Notes under the pieces: model-generated
The model's database searches: none
The model's input: the letters and a program-made list of their open reading frames with translations, nothing else
What the model was told of the DNA's origin: nothing
Translations under genes and position numbers: made by a program
NCBI GenBank assembly: GCA_000493945.1
Contig: AWNW01000012.1
Coordinates: 20,913-49,872 of the forward strand
Direction: 5' to 3'
Source of the DNA: Candidatus Hydrogenedens terephthalaticus JGI OTU-1
GTDB taxonomy: Bacteria; Hydrogenedentota; Hydrogenedentia; Hydrogenedentales; Hydrogenedentaceae
DNA: 28,960 nucleotides
In this document: positions 21,534 through 28,960 of the stretch, one piece after another
Numbering within the stretch: the stretch's first letter is position 1
Layout: each line of letters starts with the position of its first letter

Positions 21534-22124
21534 TTATTTTGTTATTTTTTCCGCTTCAATACCTACAGTAATGGATACTTCATCGCCAATCTGGGAAGGT
21601 AAGTATTTTACCATTCCAAAATCGCTTCTTTTAATTATAAAAACGCCTTCAAAACCGATACGATCTTCGTTATTTCTTCCTTTTCCACTGCCGACCAATC
21701 GTGCTTCAAATTCAATAGGTTTGTCTACACCCAGCAGTGTTAAAATCCCCTTAATGCGGTAACGATTTTTATCAATCTGTTCCCAGGAATTGCTTTTAAA
21801 CTTTGCTTCTGGGAATTGTTCCACATTAAAAAAGTCTGCACTGCGAAGGTGTTCATCGCGTTTATCGTTAAGCGTATTTACACTGGCAGTTTTAATGGTA
21901 ACCTCAATAGAAGATTTATCCGTGTGTTCTGTATCGAATTGAATTGTCCCGGAAATATCTCCGAATGCACCATACGCAGGACTGACATTTAAATGCAATA
22001 CACGGAACCATACCGATGAGTGTATGGGGTCTATTTGATAAGAATTACTTTCCGCATAAGAGGCAAGGGTTTGAATGCTTATGAACAGGCTCAATCCAAA
22101 CAATATTCTGGGGATAGTTTTCAT
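21534..22124 (-). CDS. YceI family periplasmic protein
   Basis: 196 residues with an N-terminal signal peptide (about 1-24, hydrophobic FGLSLFISIQTLA, cleavage near SYA/ES). The mature part has the YceI lipocalin-like signature: YQIDPIHSSVWFRVLHL at the start, FGDISGTIQFD, the DEHLRSADFFNVEQFPEAKF motif, and GILTLLGVDKPIEFEA. Family members bind isoprenoid or polyisoprenoid-type lipids in the periplasm; the ligand here is unknown. GAAGGA precedes the ATG. The stop is 12 bases from the stop of the convergent Nudix gene. A bidirectional terminator separates it from the pseudopilin gene upstream. Confidence 0.92.
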   Translation of the reverse strand: MKTIPRILFGLSLFISIQTLASYAESNSYQIDPIHSSVWFRVLHLNVSPAYGAFGDISGTIQFDTEHTDKSSIEVTIKTASVNTLNDKRDEHLRSADFFNVEQFPEAKFKSNSWEQIDKNRYRIKGILTLLGVDKPIEFEARLVGSGKGRNNEDRIGFEGVFIIKRSDFGMVKYLPSQIGDEVSITVGIEAEKITK

Positions 22125-22210
22125 ATTTAATTCCTTCTTTGCTTACTTATAAAACGAAATTATTCAAAAATATATTTCATGGGTGTTTTAGAAATACGAG
22201 ACAAAAATAA

Positions 22211-22245
22211 GAATACCCCATTCTTCAAAGGAGAATGAGGTATTC
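22211..22245 (-). terminator. Terminator after the pseudopilin-like gene ending at 22276
   Basis: Arms 22211-22224 (GAATACCCCATTCT) and 22232-22245 (AGAATGAGGTATTC) pair at 13 of 14 positions around a seven-base loop. Read on the minus strand it is followed by TTATTTTTG; on the plus strand by TTTTAT. The minus-strand use fits the gene ending 30 bases upstream. Confidence 0.8.
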
Positions 22246-22275
22246 TTTTATATAGTGGACTTACAACTTGTTTTG

Positions 22276-23313
22276 TTAACTGGCTTCGAACAGAGCCATG
22301 ATATTTGCCATGGCTTGATTAATAGGTTGTTTCGTTGGATAGCGGATAAATTCTACATGCCCATCCAGATACAGGATATTGCAACCACCGGGGATATGGT
22401 TGAAGAGTGCTGTTGTCCCTGCCGCCCCTAATTGGTCAAGCATGATAAAAATTTCACTTTGTGCTTTCGATGTTGCGGCAGGATTATTAATGTCAGTGAT
22501 GAGGAATCGTTCTATCCCTTCACGGAGGCGGTATACTGTATTTGAACCGCCATTCCCATAGCCTGTAAGTAAGGGACCACTTACATCACCATCAATGGCT
22601 GAATTCAGGTCTGCTATCTGAGCCGGTGAAGGTTGACTATGTGATGAAGCGGCTTGAATTGCTGCAACGCCATTTGGGTGGTTTAATGCCATTTGAGCAA
22701 TTGCAAGTGGTAATTGGGCAGGGACGGGTTGGTCCCCTGTTAAATTAACATTTCCAATTAGATTGACGAACAATTGAACTTCGGAAGGCAGGGAACCAAT
22801 TGGGACAAGGTCATTTGGATTATCTCCCATTCTATCAAAAACCCAACCAAAATAAGCATAACTGGCGTCTATTACATTGACCCCCGTTCCACCACCGAGA
22901 TAAAAGCCAAAATGAAAATCATCCGGTGTAATTCCTAATGAAGGGAAACTATCTCCTTTCAATGTATCCTCTACGGTATCTTGTGCATCCGATGGACAAA
23001 TTACGATAGATGGATCGGTTAAGTATTCAGGATAAATCGCTTTCACTTTTGGACCTGCAGCAATGAACAGATTCCATTGTCCGTTATCTTCTCTTTGTGC
23101 TGCTTCTAATTCAAGCGGGGGAAATCGCTCACCTTTGGATTCGTTAGAATACATCTTAAAAACGAGACCCCATTGTTTTAAGTTGTTCTGACAACTGGAG
23201 CGACGCGCTGCTTCACGAGCACGGGCTAATGCAGGCAGTAAAATTGCTGCAAGAATACCTATGATTGCTATGACGACAAGCAATTCAATCAATGTGAAAC
23301 CTGTTTTTTTCAT
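22276..23313 (-). CDS. Pseudopilin-like protein, prepilin-type N terminus and PGG...DGH C terminus (copy A)
   Basis: 345 residues. The type II/IV prepilin signal is KKTG/FTLIELLVVIAIIGIL: predicted cleavage after Gly5, Phe6 as residue 1 and Glu10 as the conserved Glu5 of the mature protein, followed by a hydrophobic helix and LARAREAARRSSCQNNLKQW. It belongs to the DUF1559/'H-X9-DG' type of prepilin-like proteins abundant in Planctomycetes, Lentisphaerae and relatives. Other conserved points are an ICPSD motif (about 109-113) and NHIPGGCNILYLDGHVEF near the end, with His306 and Asp317. Copies B and C have the same architecture. These proteins are thought to be processed by prepilin peptidase and exported; their role is not established. 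AGGAGGA lies seven bases before the ATG. It has its own promoter and terminator, so it is probably monocistronic. Confidence 0.88.
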   Translation of the reverse strand: MKKTGFTLIELLVVIAIIGILAAILLPALARAREAARRSSCQNNLKQWGLVFKMYSNESKGERFPPLELEAAQREDNGQWNLFIAAGPKVKAIYPEYLTDPSIVICPSDAQDTVEDTLKGDSFPSLGITPDDFHFGFYLGGGTGVNVIDASYAYFGWVFDRMGDNPNDLVPIGSLPSEVQLFVNLIGNVNLTGDQPVPAQLPLAIAQMALNHPNGVAAIQAASSHSQPSPAQIADLNSAIDGDVSGPLLTGYGNGGSNTVYRLREGIERFLITDINNPAATSKAQSEIFIMLDQLGAAGTTALFNHIPGGCNILYLDGHVEFIRYPTKQPINQAMANIMALFEAS

Positions 23314-23378
23314 AATAATATCCTCCTATACCCTATAAAAGTTATTGTTTGTTATTAAACAATTATAATTATCTTTAT

Positions 23379-23391
23379 TCACCTCCTTTCT
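23379..23391 (-). promoter_or_regulatory. Shine-Dalgarno-like element near the 5' end of the copy A leader
   Basis: The minus strand reads AGAAAGGAGGTGA, fully complementary to a Bacillus-type 16S rRNA 3' end. It starts about 10 nt after the predicted transcription start (near 23401) and lies about 65 nt before the ATG, which has its own AGGAGGA. No start codon follows at a normal distance. It resembles the STAB-SD mRNA stabiliser known from Bacillus thuringiensis cry3A. Confidence 0.55.
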
Positions 23392-23407
23392 TATTGTTTC
23401 TGTTTAA

Positions 23408-23436
23408 ATTATAATACTATTTACAATAATTGTCAA
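23408..23436 (-). promoter_or_regulatory. Consensus promoter of pseudopilin-like copy A
   Basis: On the minus strand, TTGACA (23436-23431), a 17-base spacer and TATAAT (23413-23408). The hexamers are perfect, the spacing optimal and the flanks very AT-rich. The leader is about 87 nt. Confidence 0.88.
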
Positions 23437-23561
23437 TATAAAATTAATATTATTAATAAATAATTGACAACCTATAAGACATAAGTGACAGATTTATATT
23501 TTTATATGATAAGATTTTTATCTATCCTCTATATAAAAGACAAGGGAAAATCCGTATTGTA

Positions 23562-24599
23562 TTAAGATGCGGTGAATATAGACATAATATTTGCCACGGG
23601 TTGATTTACAGGCTGTTTCGTTGGGTAGCGAGTAAATTCTACATGACCGTCAAGATATAGTATATTACAGCCACCGGGGATATGGTTAAACAAACTTATA
23701 GTTCCACTGGCACCTAATTGGTCCAGCATAATAAAGATATTACTTTGTGCCTTATTTGTGGCTGATGTATTGTTGATGTCAGTTATTAGGAATCGTTCAA
23801 TACCTTCGCGGAGGCGATATACTGTATCTGAACTGCCATTTCCAAAGCCAGAAAGCCTACTTCCACTAATATCTCCATCAGCAGCCATAAGCAGATCTTT
23901 GACTTGGTTTGGAGAAGGTTGCCCGTTTGCTTCTGCTATTTGCATTGCCAGAATTCCCTGGGGATGATTTAAAGCCATTTGGAGGAGAGCCAATGGTAAT
24001 TGGGCTGGAACAATTTTATCTCCTGGGAGATTTACCTGACTGATAATTTGAATAAAAATATTTACTTCTTGTGGTAACTGATCAATTCGTTGTAAATCAT
24101 CAGGGTTATCTCCCATTTTATCGAAAACCCATCCAAAATAAATATAACTGGCATCAATAACAGCCACTCCCTGGTAGTAGCCAAGGTAATAACAAAAATG
24201 ATAATCGTTAGGGGTCAGATTTAATGGGGGACAGGTATATCCTTTTAAGGTTTTGTCTACCGTGTCGTTTGCGTCCGATGGACAGATAATAATAGAGGGG
24301 TCTGTTAAATATTCAGGATAGATAGCCTTAACTTTAGGACCTACTGCCATATATAGTTCCCATAAACCTGTATCCTCTTTTTGAGCAACTTCTAATTCTA
24401 TAGGGGGAAACTTTTCCCCTTTTGATTCATTTGCATACATCTTAAAAATCAGCCCCCATTGTTTCAGGTTGTTTTGGCAACTGGAACGACGCGCTGCTTC
24501 ACGAGCACGGGCTAATGCGGGTAGTAGTATTGCGGCAAGGATACCAATTATAGCAATAACTACCAGTAATTCAATAAGTGTAAAACCTTTTTTCTTCAT
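23562..24599 (-). CDS. Pseudopilin-like protein (copy B)
   Basis: 345 residues from the ATG at 24599. An in-frame ATG at 24611 would add MRFN, but its own bases form part of the GAGG ribosome site of the chosen start, which lies six bases before the ATG. The prepilin signal is KKKG/FTLIELLVVIAIIGIL with Gly5/Phe6 and Glu10. Like copy A it has SSCQNNLKQW, an ICPSD motif and the NHIPGGCNILYLDGHVEF ending (His306, Asp317); the middle is more divergent. It lies 31 bases after copy C on the same strand with no promoter or terminator between, so B and C are probably one transcript. The first codons differ more from A and C than those two differ from each other. No hairpin terminator is evident after its stop. 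Confidence 0.87.
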   Translation of the reverse strand: MKKKGFTLIELLVVIAIIGILAAILLPALARAREAARRSSCQNNLKQWGLIFKMYANESKGEKFPPIELEVAQKEDTGLWELYMAVGPKVKAIYPEYLTDPSIIICPSDANDTVDKTLKGYTCPPLNLTPNDYHFCYYLGYYQGVAVIDASYIYFGWVFDKMGDNPDDLQRIDQLPQEVNIFIQIISQVNLPGDKIVPAQLPLALLQMALNHPQGILAMQIAEANGQPSPNQVKDLLMAADGDISGSRLSGFGNGSSDTVYRLREGIERFLITDINNTSATNKAQSNIFIMLDQLGASGTISLFNHIPGGCNILYLDGHVEFTRYPTKQPVNQPVANIMSIFTAS

Positions 24600-24630
24600 A
24601 TTAAACCTCATTGTTATACAAAGTTTGTCA

Positions 24631-25677
24631 TTAAACAGAGAATAAGGACATAATATTTGCCACGGGTTGATTTACAGGTTGCTTGGTTGGATAACGAATG
24701 AACTCAACATGTCCATCCAGGTATAGAACATTGCAACCGCCCGGAAGATGGTTAAATAATGTGATTGTTCCGCGTGCGCCTATTTGATCAAACATAACAA
24801 AGATATTACTTTGTGCCTGTGCTGAGGCAGACGGATTGTTAATGTCGGTTATTAAAAACCGTTCGATTCCCTCACGAAGCCTATAAACGATATTTGAGCC
24901 TCCGTTGCCAAAACCTGTGAGCAATTCCCCCGAAATATCACTATCAATGGTTCGGTAAAGGGCTGTAATCTGTGCAGGAGTTGGTTCGCCATGATTTCGT
25001 GCAGTATACATAGCCGCTACGGCATCTGGACTACTTAGAATCATTTGAGTAAAAGCGTAAGGGAGTTGAGCAGGGACTAATAAGTCCTCTTCAAGTGTTC
25101 CCTGTTCGAGAAATTGTATGAGCAAGGTTACTTCTTGTCGTAACTCATCAACCCTCAATAAATCCGATGGGTTATCTCCGGATTTGTCAAATACCCAACC
25201 TAAATATGCATAGCTTGCATCGATCATATTTACGCCATATTCTCCATGTAGATGGAAGTGGATGTGGAAATCATCAGGTGCTAATCCTAAAGCCTGTGCC
25301 ACCTGTGGTTCTAAACTCACAGCTTTTAAAGATTGGATAGTTTGTTTTGAGTCTGATGGACAGATAATTATTGATAAATCGGTTAGATATTCGGGATAAA
25401 CAGTATCTACTTTTGGTCCTACATTAAAGTAGTTGCTATATATACCGTAAAAATCATTTCGTTCTGCTTCGACATCTATCGGCGGGAATTTTCCACCGTT
25501 GGATTCGTTAGCATACATCTTAAAAACAAGCCCCCATTGTTTCAGGTTGTTTTGGCAACTGGAACGACGAGCTGCTTCACGGGCACGGGCTAATGCCGGT
25601 AATAAAATTGCCGCAAGGATTCCAATGATTGCTATGACGACAAGCAATTCAATCAATGTAAAACCTGTTTTTTTCAT
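24631..25677 (-). CDS. Pseudopilin-like protein (copy C), first gene of a two-gene operon
   Basis: 348 residues. The prepilin signal is KKTG/FTLIELLVVIAIIGIL (cleavage after Gly5). The body has SSCQNNLKQW, a slightly longer segment around SKQTIQSLKAVSLEPQ in the ICPSD region, and the ending NHLPGGCNVLYLDGHVEF with His310 and Asp321. GAGGGGGA serves as ribosome site. The first 60 or so bases of the gene and the whole promoter-leader region resemble those of copy A closely, which shows recent shared ancestry of these two 5' ends. It is followed at 31 bases by copy B. Function is as uncertain as for copy A. Confidence 0.88.
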   Translation of the reverse strand: MKKTGFTLIELLVVIAIIGILAAILLPALARAREAARRSSCQNNLKQWGLVFKMYANESNGGKFPPIDVEAERNDFYGIYSNYFNVGPKVDTVYPEYLTDLSIIICPSDSKQTIQSLKAVSLEPQVAQALGLAPDDFHIHFHLHGEYGVNMIDASYAYLGWVFDKSGDNPSDLLRVDELRQEVTLLIQFLEQGTLEEDLLVPAQLPYAFTQMILSSPDAVAAMYTARNHGEPTPAQITALYRTIDSDISGELLTGFGNGGSNIVYRLREGIERFLITDINNPSASAQAQSNIFVMFDQIGARGTITLFNHLPGGCNVLYLDGHVEFIRYPTKQPVNQPVANIMSLFSV

Positions 25678-25742
25678 AATAATATCCCCCTCTATTCTTT
25701 CAAGTTATCTCTTTATTATTACAAAATTCGTTTTATCTTTGC

Positions 25743-25755
25743 TCACCTCTTTTCC
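25743..25755 (-). promoter_or_regulatory. Shine-Dalgarno-like element near the 5' end of the copy C leader
   Basis: The minus strand reads GGAAAAGAGGTGA, aligned with AGAAAGGAGGTGA of copy A. The GAGGTGA core lies about 16-22 nt from the predicted start (near 25764), the same place as in copy A, and about 66 nt before the ATG, which has its own GAGGGGGA. Confidence 0.5.
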
Positions 25756-25770
25756 TTTTGTTCTTATTAA

Positions 25771-25799
25771 ATTATAATTCAAATAATAATACTTGTCAA
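25771..25799 (-). promoter_or_regulatory. Consensus promoter of the pseudopilin-like C-B operon
   Basis: On the minus strand, TTGACA (25799-25794), a 17-base spacer and TATAAT (25776-25771), as in copy A. The leader is about 86 nt, one base different from copy A. Confidence 0.87.
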
Positions 25800-25928
25800 T
25801 ATAATATTTATGTTATTAATATTTATTTGATAACCTATTGGATATAAGTAACAGATTTATATTTCCATTCCCTTTTAGGGGATGTATCTTATTGTGTAGG
25901 AGGATAGGGAGTAGAAATATCTCTTATG

Positions 25929-25999
25929 CCACAAATACACGAATAATAAACGAATTTTTCTATTTGTTTTAATTCGTATTCATTTGTGTCAATCGTGGT
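25929..25999. repeat. Imperfect inverted CACGAAT-type intergenic repeat
   Basis: CCACAAATACACGAATAATA at the left and the reverse-complement-like TTCATTTGTGTCAATCGTGG at the right make an imperfect inverted repeat of about 71 bases. The motif family (CCACGAATTNACACGAAT) is widespread in bacterial intergenic DNA; no ORF or structure ties it to a function here. Confidence 0.5.
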
Positions 26000-26068
26000 T
26001 ATATAAAGGGTTTTTATCATAAAAGTATGTTTAATCGTGTAGAAAATAGGAGAAGCTGGGACACTTTA

Positions 26069-26103
26069 TCTGTAAGGGCGAAAAATCTTTTCCCCTTGTA
26101 GAT
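26069..26103. repeat. Degenerate hairpin repeat, copy 2
   Basis: ATCTGTAAGGGCGAAAAATC followed by TTTTCCCCTTGTAGAT resembles the reverse complement of the perfect hairpin at 11128-11167, with several substitutions that weaken the stem. Confidence 0.5.
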
Positions 26104-26131
26104 GAATCTGATAGGCTTCAGGTTATTTTTA

Positions 26132-26171
26132 CTTTGTGGACTTCGTGTAGAGTCTCTGTGCTCTTTGTGGT
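26132..26171 (-). repeat. ACCACAGAGGACACA-family repeat, inverted copy
   Basis: On the minus strand it begins ACCACAAAGAGCACAGAGAC and ends GAAGTCCACAAAG, related to 6611 and 11183 but in the opposite orientation and lacking their adenine-rich tail. Confidence 0.5.
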
Positions 26172-26255
26172 AAAAGAATTAACTGCATAAAAATATCAGA
26201 AGCGAGGACGCTTCATCTACATTATTCGAATACAATAATGCATAATGGATTTTTT

Positions 26256-26292
26256 CATTCGTTTTTATTCGTGTCTATTCGTGTAATTCTTG
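26256..26292. repeat. CACGAAT-type intergenic repeat relic
   Basis: CATTCGTTTTTATTCGTGTC followed by TATTCGTGTAATTCTTG is a short run of the ATTCGTGT motif, the same family as one arm of 25929-25999. Confidence 0.45.
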
Positions 26293-26477
26293 TTTATAAT
26301 TTTTTAAACCCATTTAACATCCAGTCTACAAAGAGGAGAGGTAGAGTATAGCAGGTTGTGAGATTTTCTCTTTTCTTCTTCATTAATATTTTTGGTGTTC
26401 TTCGGGATATTATGAAGATTCTAAAAGACCGGTATTCCCTGTGTCCTATAGATTAAGATAAAATTTAGTTTCTTTGA

Positions 26478-26506
26478 TTGACAAAAGCGTTTTTTTGTGA
26501 TATTAT
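26478..26506 (+). promoter_or_regulatory. Promoter of ftsK
   Basis: TTGACA at 26478-26483, a 17-base spacer and TATTAT at 26501-26506. The predicted start is near 26513, giving a leader of about 37 nt. An inverted repeat (26504-26536) begins inside the -10 box. Confidence 0.75.
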
Positions 26507-26536
26507 ACAATATATTGTGTTTCTATATATTGTATA
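26504..26536. promoter_or_regulatory. 12-bp inverted repeat at the ftsK transcription start (candidate operator or 5' hairpin)
   Basis: Arms TATACAATATAT (26504-26515) and ATATATTGTATA (26525-26536) are perfect reverse complements, nine bases apart. They overlap the -10 box and the predicted start. The sequence is AT-only apart from one G-C pair per arm, so chance is a real alternative in this AT-rich context. Confidence 0.45.
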
Positions 26537-26549
26537 TAAAGGTTGTTCT

Positions 26550-28960
26550 ATGTATGATTATAATCATATAAGTAAAAAAAGAGTCGGTTTTTCTATATTA
26601 TTCCTTATCATTAGTATATTTTTATTTATAGCCGTAACTTTTAATCCAAAAATTCATCCGGGCAAGGACGCAAGTATCTCCGTAGATAATATGCCCTTTA
26701 TATCGGTAATTGTCTTATTAACGCAGAATATTATTTATAAATTTTATTTAGGTTTCGGCATAGCAATACATTTTTCTTACATAATATTATTTTTATGGGC
26801 AATTACTATGTGGGATAATCGGTGTCCATTCCCATTTATTCAGAGAGGTATAGGAATATTTTTATTATTACTGAGTATCTCTACTTTTTCTCAGGCATAT
26901 TTTTTGCTTTGGGATGGAAAATTAGAAAAAGGAAATAGTATTGGATACAGTATTGTATCGGAGATATTAGTTCCCCATTTGGGTGTTCTTCCTTCTTTTA
27001 TTACTTCATTAATGTTTATTATTGCAGGAACTATTTTATCTCTGGACTGGATTTTTATTTTTTCCCTTTGGTTGATGTTTTTCGCTTTTCTTTATTTCTG
27101 TTATCTCGTAAAAAAAGTGTTTGTATTAATAAAGCATGGGATTGAATGGATTAATACAAATATCATTTCTCTGGAGCAATATACACTTATAACAGAACCG
27201 TCCTCAGTTCAATTGCAACTTCCATTGAGTAATGGTAATGAGGACTATTCCAACTTTCAATCTAAAGTAAATACCAGTACTTCCTGTCTGCCTGATTTGC
27301 CTTTAACGGAAGTTGAGCAGGAAGTTTGTGAAATGTTTTCACAATCTCCTTCAACAGTTTCTACTCTCCCCAAGAATGTAAATGAAAGTAATGAACGATT
27401 AAATAATGAACCAATTATTCCTGACTTGAAAACGGGCAAGGACACAACAAAAGATATTAAAGAAAAGAAAATTGGTTTCTGGAATTTTTCCCGGAAGGAG
27501 AATAAAGAGCCGTCAAAGAATAGTGCAACAAATTCCTATACTCCGTCGGAAGAACCTATTCGTTCGGGTCGCCCTTCTCAATATAAATCTGAGAACATGC
27601 AACCCGCAATAACTACACCTGAGTATCCGTCGCAATATACAAAGCCTCCACTAACCTTATTAGATGAACCTGTTCCTTTTGAGATACCTAATTATAACGA
27701 GCAACTTCAGGAGCGGGCAGAAATTTTAATAAAAACATTAGAACGATTTGGAGTGAAGGCACGAGTTACGGGGATTACTCATGGTCCAACAATTACAAGA
27801 TATGAATTAGAACCGGAACCGGGGATAAAGGTAACACGCTTTTTATCTCATGCAGATGACATAACCCTTGCATTAAAAGCAGACCGTGTTCGTGTAGAAG
27901 CGCCTATTCCGGGAAGGGGCAAGGTAGGTATTGAGGTCCCCAACCCGGTTCGTGAGCAGGTATTATTGAGGGAACTTCTGGAAAGTTATGTATTAAAGAA
28001 ACATAGGGGAAGATTGCGATTACCCTTAGGTAAAGATATTACAGGCGAAGTCAAAGTTGTAGACCTAACACAAATGCCGCACCTTCTCATTGCAGGTGCT
28101 ACAGGTTCGGGGAAAACCGTTTTCGTAAAGGCATTGCTTGCAAGTTTGTTATTCCAGTATACACCCGATGAACTGCGGTTGGTTTTGATTGACCCAAAAA
28201 TGGTTGAATTTTCTATTTTCAACGATATTCCTCATTTGTTGGAACCGGTCGTAACTGATGCCAAAAAAGCAGGTGAAGCATTAGATATTCTTGTAAAAGA
28301 AATGGAGCGGCGATATACACTTTTTGCCAATACGAATACGCGCAATTTAGAAATTTACAATCAGAATGTGGAAAATGGGCAATTAGAAATCTATGAAGAA
28401 GGCGATAGAGATTTGTTTTCAACTCCTATAAAAGTTGTCCGCAAACTTCCCCATATTGTTTGTATCATTGATGAATTAGCCGATTTAATGATGCTGCAGC
28501 GGAATGCAGTGGAAAGTGCTATAGCACGGCTTTCCCAATTAGCCCGAGCAGTAGGTATCCATTTAATTGTAGCGACGCAAAGACCCTCCGTAGATGTAAT
28601 TACAGGTGTGATTAAGGCGAATTTCCCTGCTCGTATTTCGTTCCAGGTTTCCTCTAAAATTGATTCCCGTTGTATTTTAGATACGATAGGTGCTGAAAAG
28701 TTGATTGGGCATGGTGATATGTTATACCATAATGCTGGGTTACCAAAGCCGATGCGCATCCAGGGTGCTTTTGTTAGCGATGAAGAGATAGAAGCATTGG
28801 TAAATTATTTGAAATCACAGGCACCACCGCAGTATCTTAATTGTATTGGTTTTGATAACCAGAAGAAGAAAGAAGCCGAGTCGTCTTTTGATGATGATGA
28901 CCCTTTATTTGAGGAAGCGGTTCGCATCGTTCGAGAGACAAAACAAGCATCGGTTTCATT
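26550..28960 (+). CDS. ftsK: DNA translocase FtsK/SpoIIIE, 3' end beyond the window
   Basis: The reading frame is open from ATG 26550 to the window end (803 codons, no stop). FtsK pumps DNA through the closing septum and helps resolve chromosome dimers. The N-terminal region has about four or five hydrophobic segments (roughly residues 14-32, 68-88, 98-120, 155-190), fitting a septum anchor. A polar linker runs from about 205 to 385. The motor core then follows: GITHGPTITRYELEP (alpha domain), GATGSGKT (516-523, Walker A), LIDPKMVEFSIFNDIPHL, IIDELADLMM (Walker B, Asp641/Glu642) and VATQRPSVDVITGVIKANFP. The C-terminal gamma winged helix that reads orienting sequences would lie outside the window; EEAVRIVRETKQAS at the edge looks like its beginning. 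AAAGG is a weak ribosome site. Confidence 0.93.
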   Translation, partial: MYDYNHISKKRVGFSILFLIISIFLFIAVTFNPKIHPGKDASISVDNMPFISVIVLLTQNIIYKFYLGFGIAIHFSYIILFLWAITMWDNRCPFPFIQRGIGIFLLLLSISTFSQAYFLLWDGKLEKGNSIGYSIVSEILVPHLGVLPSFITSLMFIIAGTILSLDWIFIFSLWLMFFAFLYFCYLVKKVFVLIKHGIEWINTNIISLEQYTLITEPSSVQLQLPLSNGNEDYSNFQSKVNTSTSCLPDLPLTEVEQEVCEMFSQSPSTVSTLPKNVNESNERLNNEPIIPDLKTGKDTTKDIKEKKIGFWNFSRKENKEPSKNSATNSYTPSEEPIRSGRPSQYKSENMQPAITTPEYPSQYTKPPLTLLDEPVPFEIPNYNEQLQERAEILIKTLERFGVKARVTGITHGPTITRYELEPEPGIKVTRFLSHADDITLALKADRVRVEAPIPGRGKVGIEVPNPVREQVLLRELLESYVLKKHRGRLRLPLGKDITGEVKVVDLTQMPHLLIAGATGSGKTVFVKALLASLLFQYTPDELRLVLIDPKMVEFSIFNDIPHLLEPVVTDAKKAGEALDILVKEMERRYTLFANTNTRNLEIYNQNVENGQLEIYEEGDRDLFSTPIKVVRKLPHIVCIIDELADLMMLQRNAVESAIARLSQLARAVGIHLIVATQRPSVDVITGVIKANFPARISFQVSSKIDSRCILDTIGAEKLIGHGDMLYHNAGLPKPMRIQGAFVSDEEIEALVNYLKSQAPPQYLNCIGFDNQKKKEAESSFDDDDPLFEEAVRIVRETKQASVS

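Larger units (their letters stand above)
25678..26549. other. Repeat-rich intergenic region between the pseudopilin operon and ftsK
   Basis: This 872-base divergent gap holds the copy C leader and promoter (25678-25799), an AT-rich flank homologous to the copy A flank (to about 25870), three kinds of dispersed repeat relics (25929-25999, 26069-26103, 26132-26171, 26256-26292), and the ftsK promoter (26478-26506). No ORF with a credible start and length is present. Confidence 0.6.

Noticed and set aside
24600..24611. ATG adding four residues to pseudopilin copy B
   Set aside because: Its bases overlap the GAGG ribosome site of the ATG at 24599, which gives the same KKxG prepilin leader length as copies A and C.

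Overview
This 28,960-base window is AT-rich, bacterial and chromosomal. It encodes LptF/LptG, so the cell has an outer membrane. Two features point towards the PVC superphylum or a nearby lineage such as Hydrogenedentota: the multiplied pseudopilin-like proteins (prepilin signal, ICPSD, PGG...DGH ending) and the decayed 'ACCACAGAGGACACAGAGG' and 'CACGAAT' intergenic repeats. That placement is inference. No rRNA, tRNA, CRISPR array or transposase is visible.

Layout. (1) 242-6521 is housekeeping and envelope: a ComM/YifB-type AAA+ protein, convergent MutY, then lptF-lptG (ATGA overlap) followed by a membrane-anchored SGNH hydrolase. (2) 6522-17112 is a surface-protein island. Two giant paralogous secreted proteins (1360 and 1814 residues) share a beta-helix domain, about 80-residue HYR-like Cys-pair repeats, DUF5011-like domains, Ig-like domains and the same C-terminal (I)PV(T/A)G + hydrophobic helix + Arg/Lys tail. 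(3) 17288-20032 (minus) is a Ski2/Hel308-like helicase with a C-terminal OmpR/PhoB-type winged helix; a perfect 22-bp palindrome fills its promoter spacer. (4) 20213-22124 holds an AIM24-family protein, a Nudix hydrolase and a convergent YceI-family protein. (5) 22276-25677 (minus) holds three paralogous pseudopilin-like genes. Two have matching consensus promoters and leaders that carry a Shine-Dalgarno-like element near the inferred 5' end, about 65 nt from the start codon. (6) 25678-26549 is a repeat-rich gap, followed by an FtsK/SpoIIIE translocase cut by the window end.

Functional reading. The two giant proteins look like exported adhesins or surface-layer proteins handled by a dedicated C-terminal sorting system whose processing enzyme is not in this window. 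Each sits behind a strong sigma70-like promoter and a leader of over 200 nt, and each is followed by a hairpin. The first leader also holds a possible 49-codon ORF overlapping a terminator-like hairpin. The most unusual single gene is the helicase-winged-helix fusion with its operator-like palindrome. No complete new multi-gene defence or mobile system is evident; the best candidates for novelty are the fusion helicase, the shared C-terminal sorting signal, the uncharacterised N-terminal region of the second giant protein, and the pseudopilin leader element.
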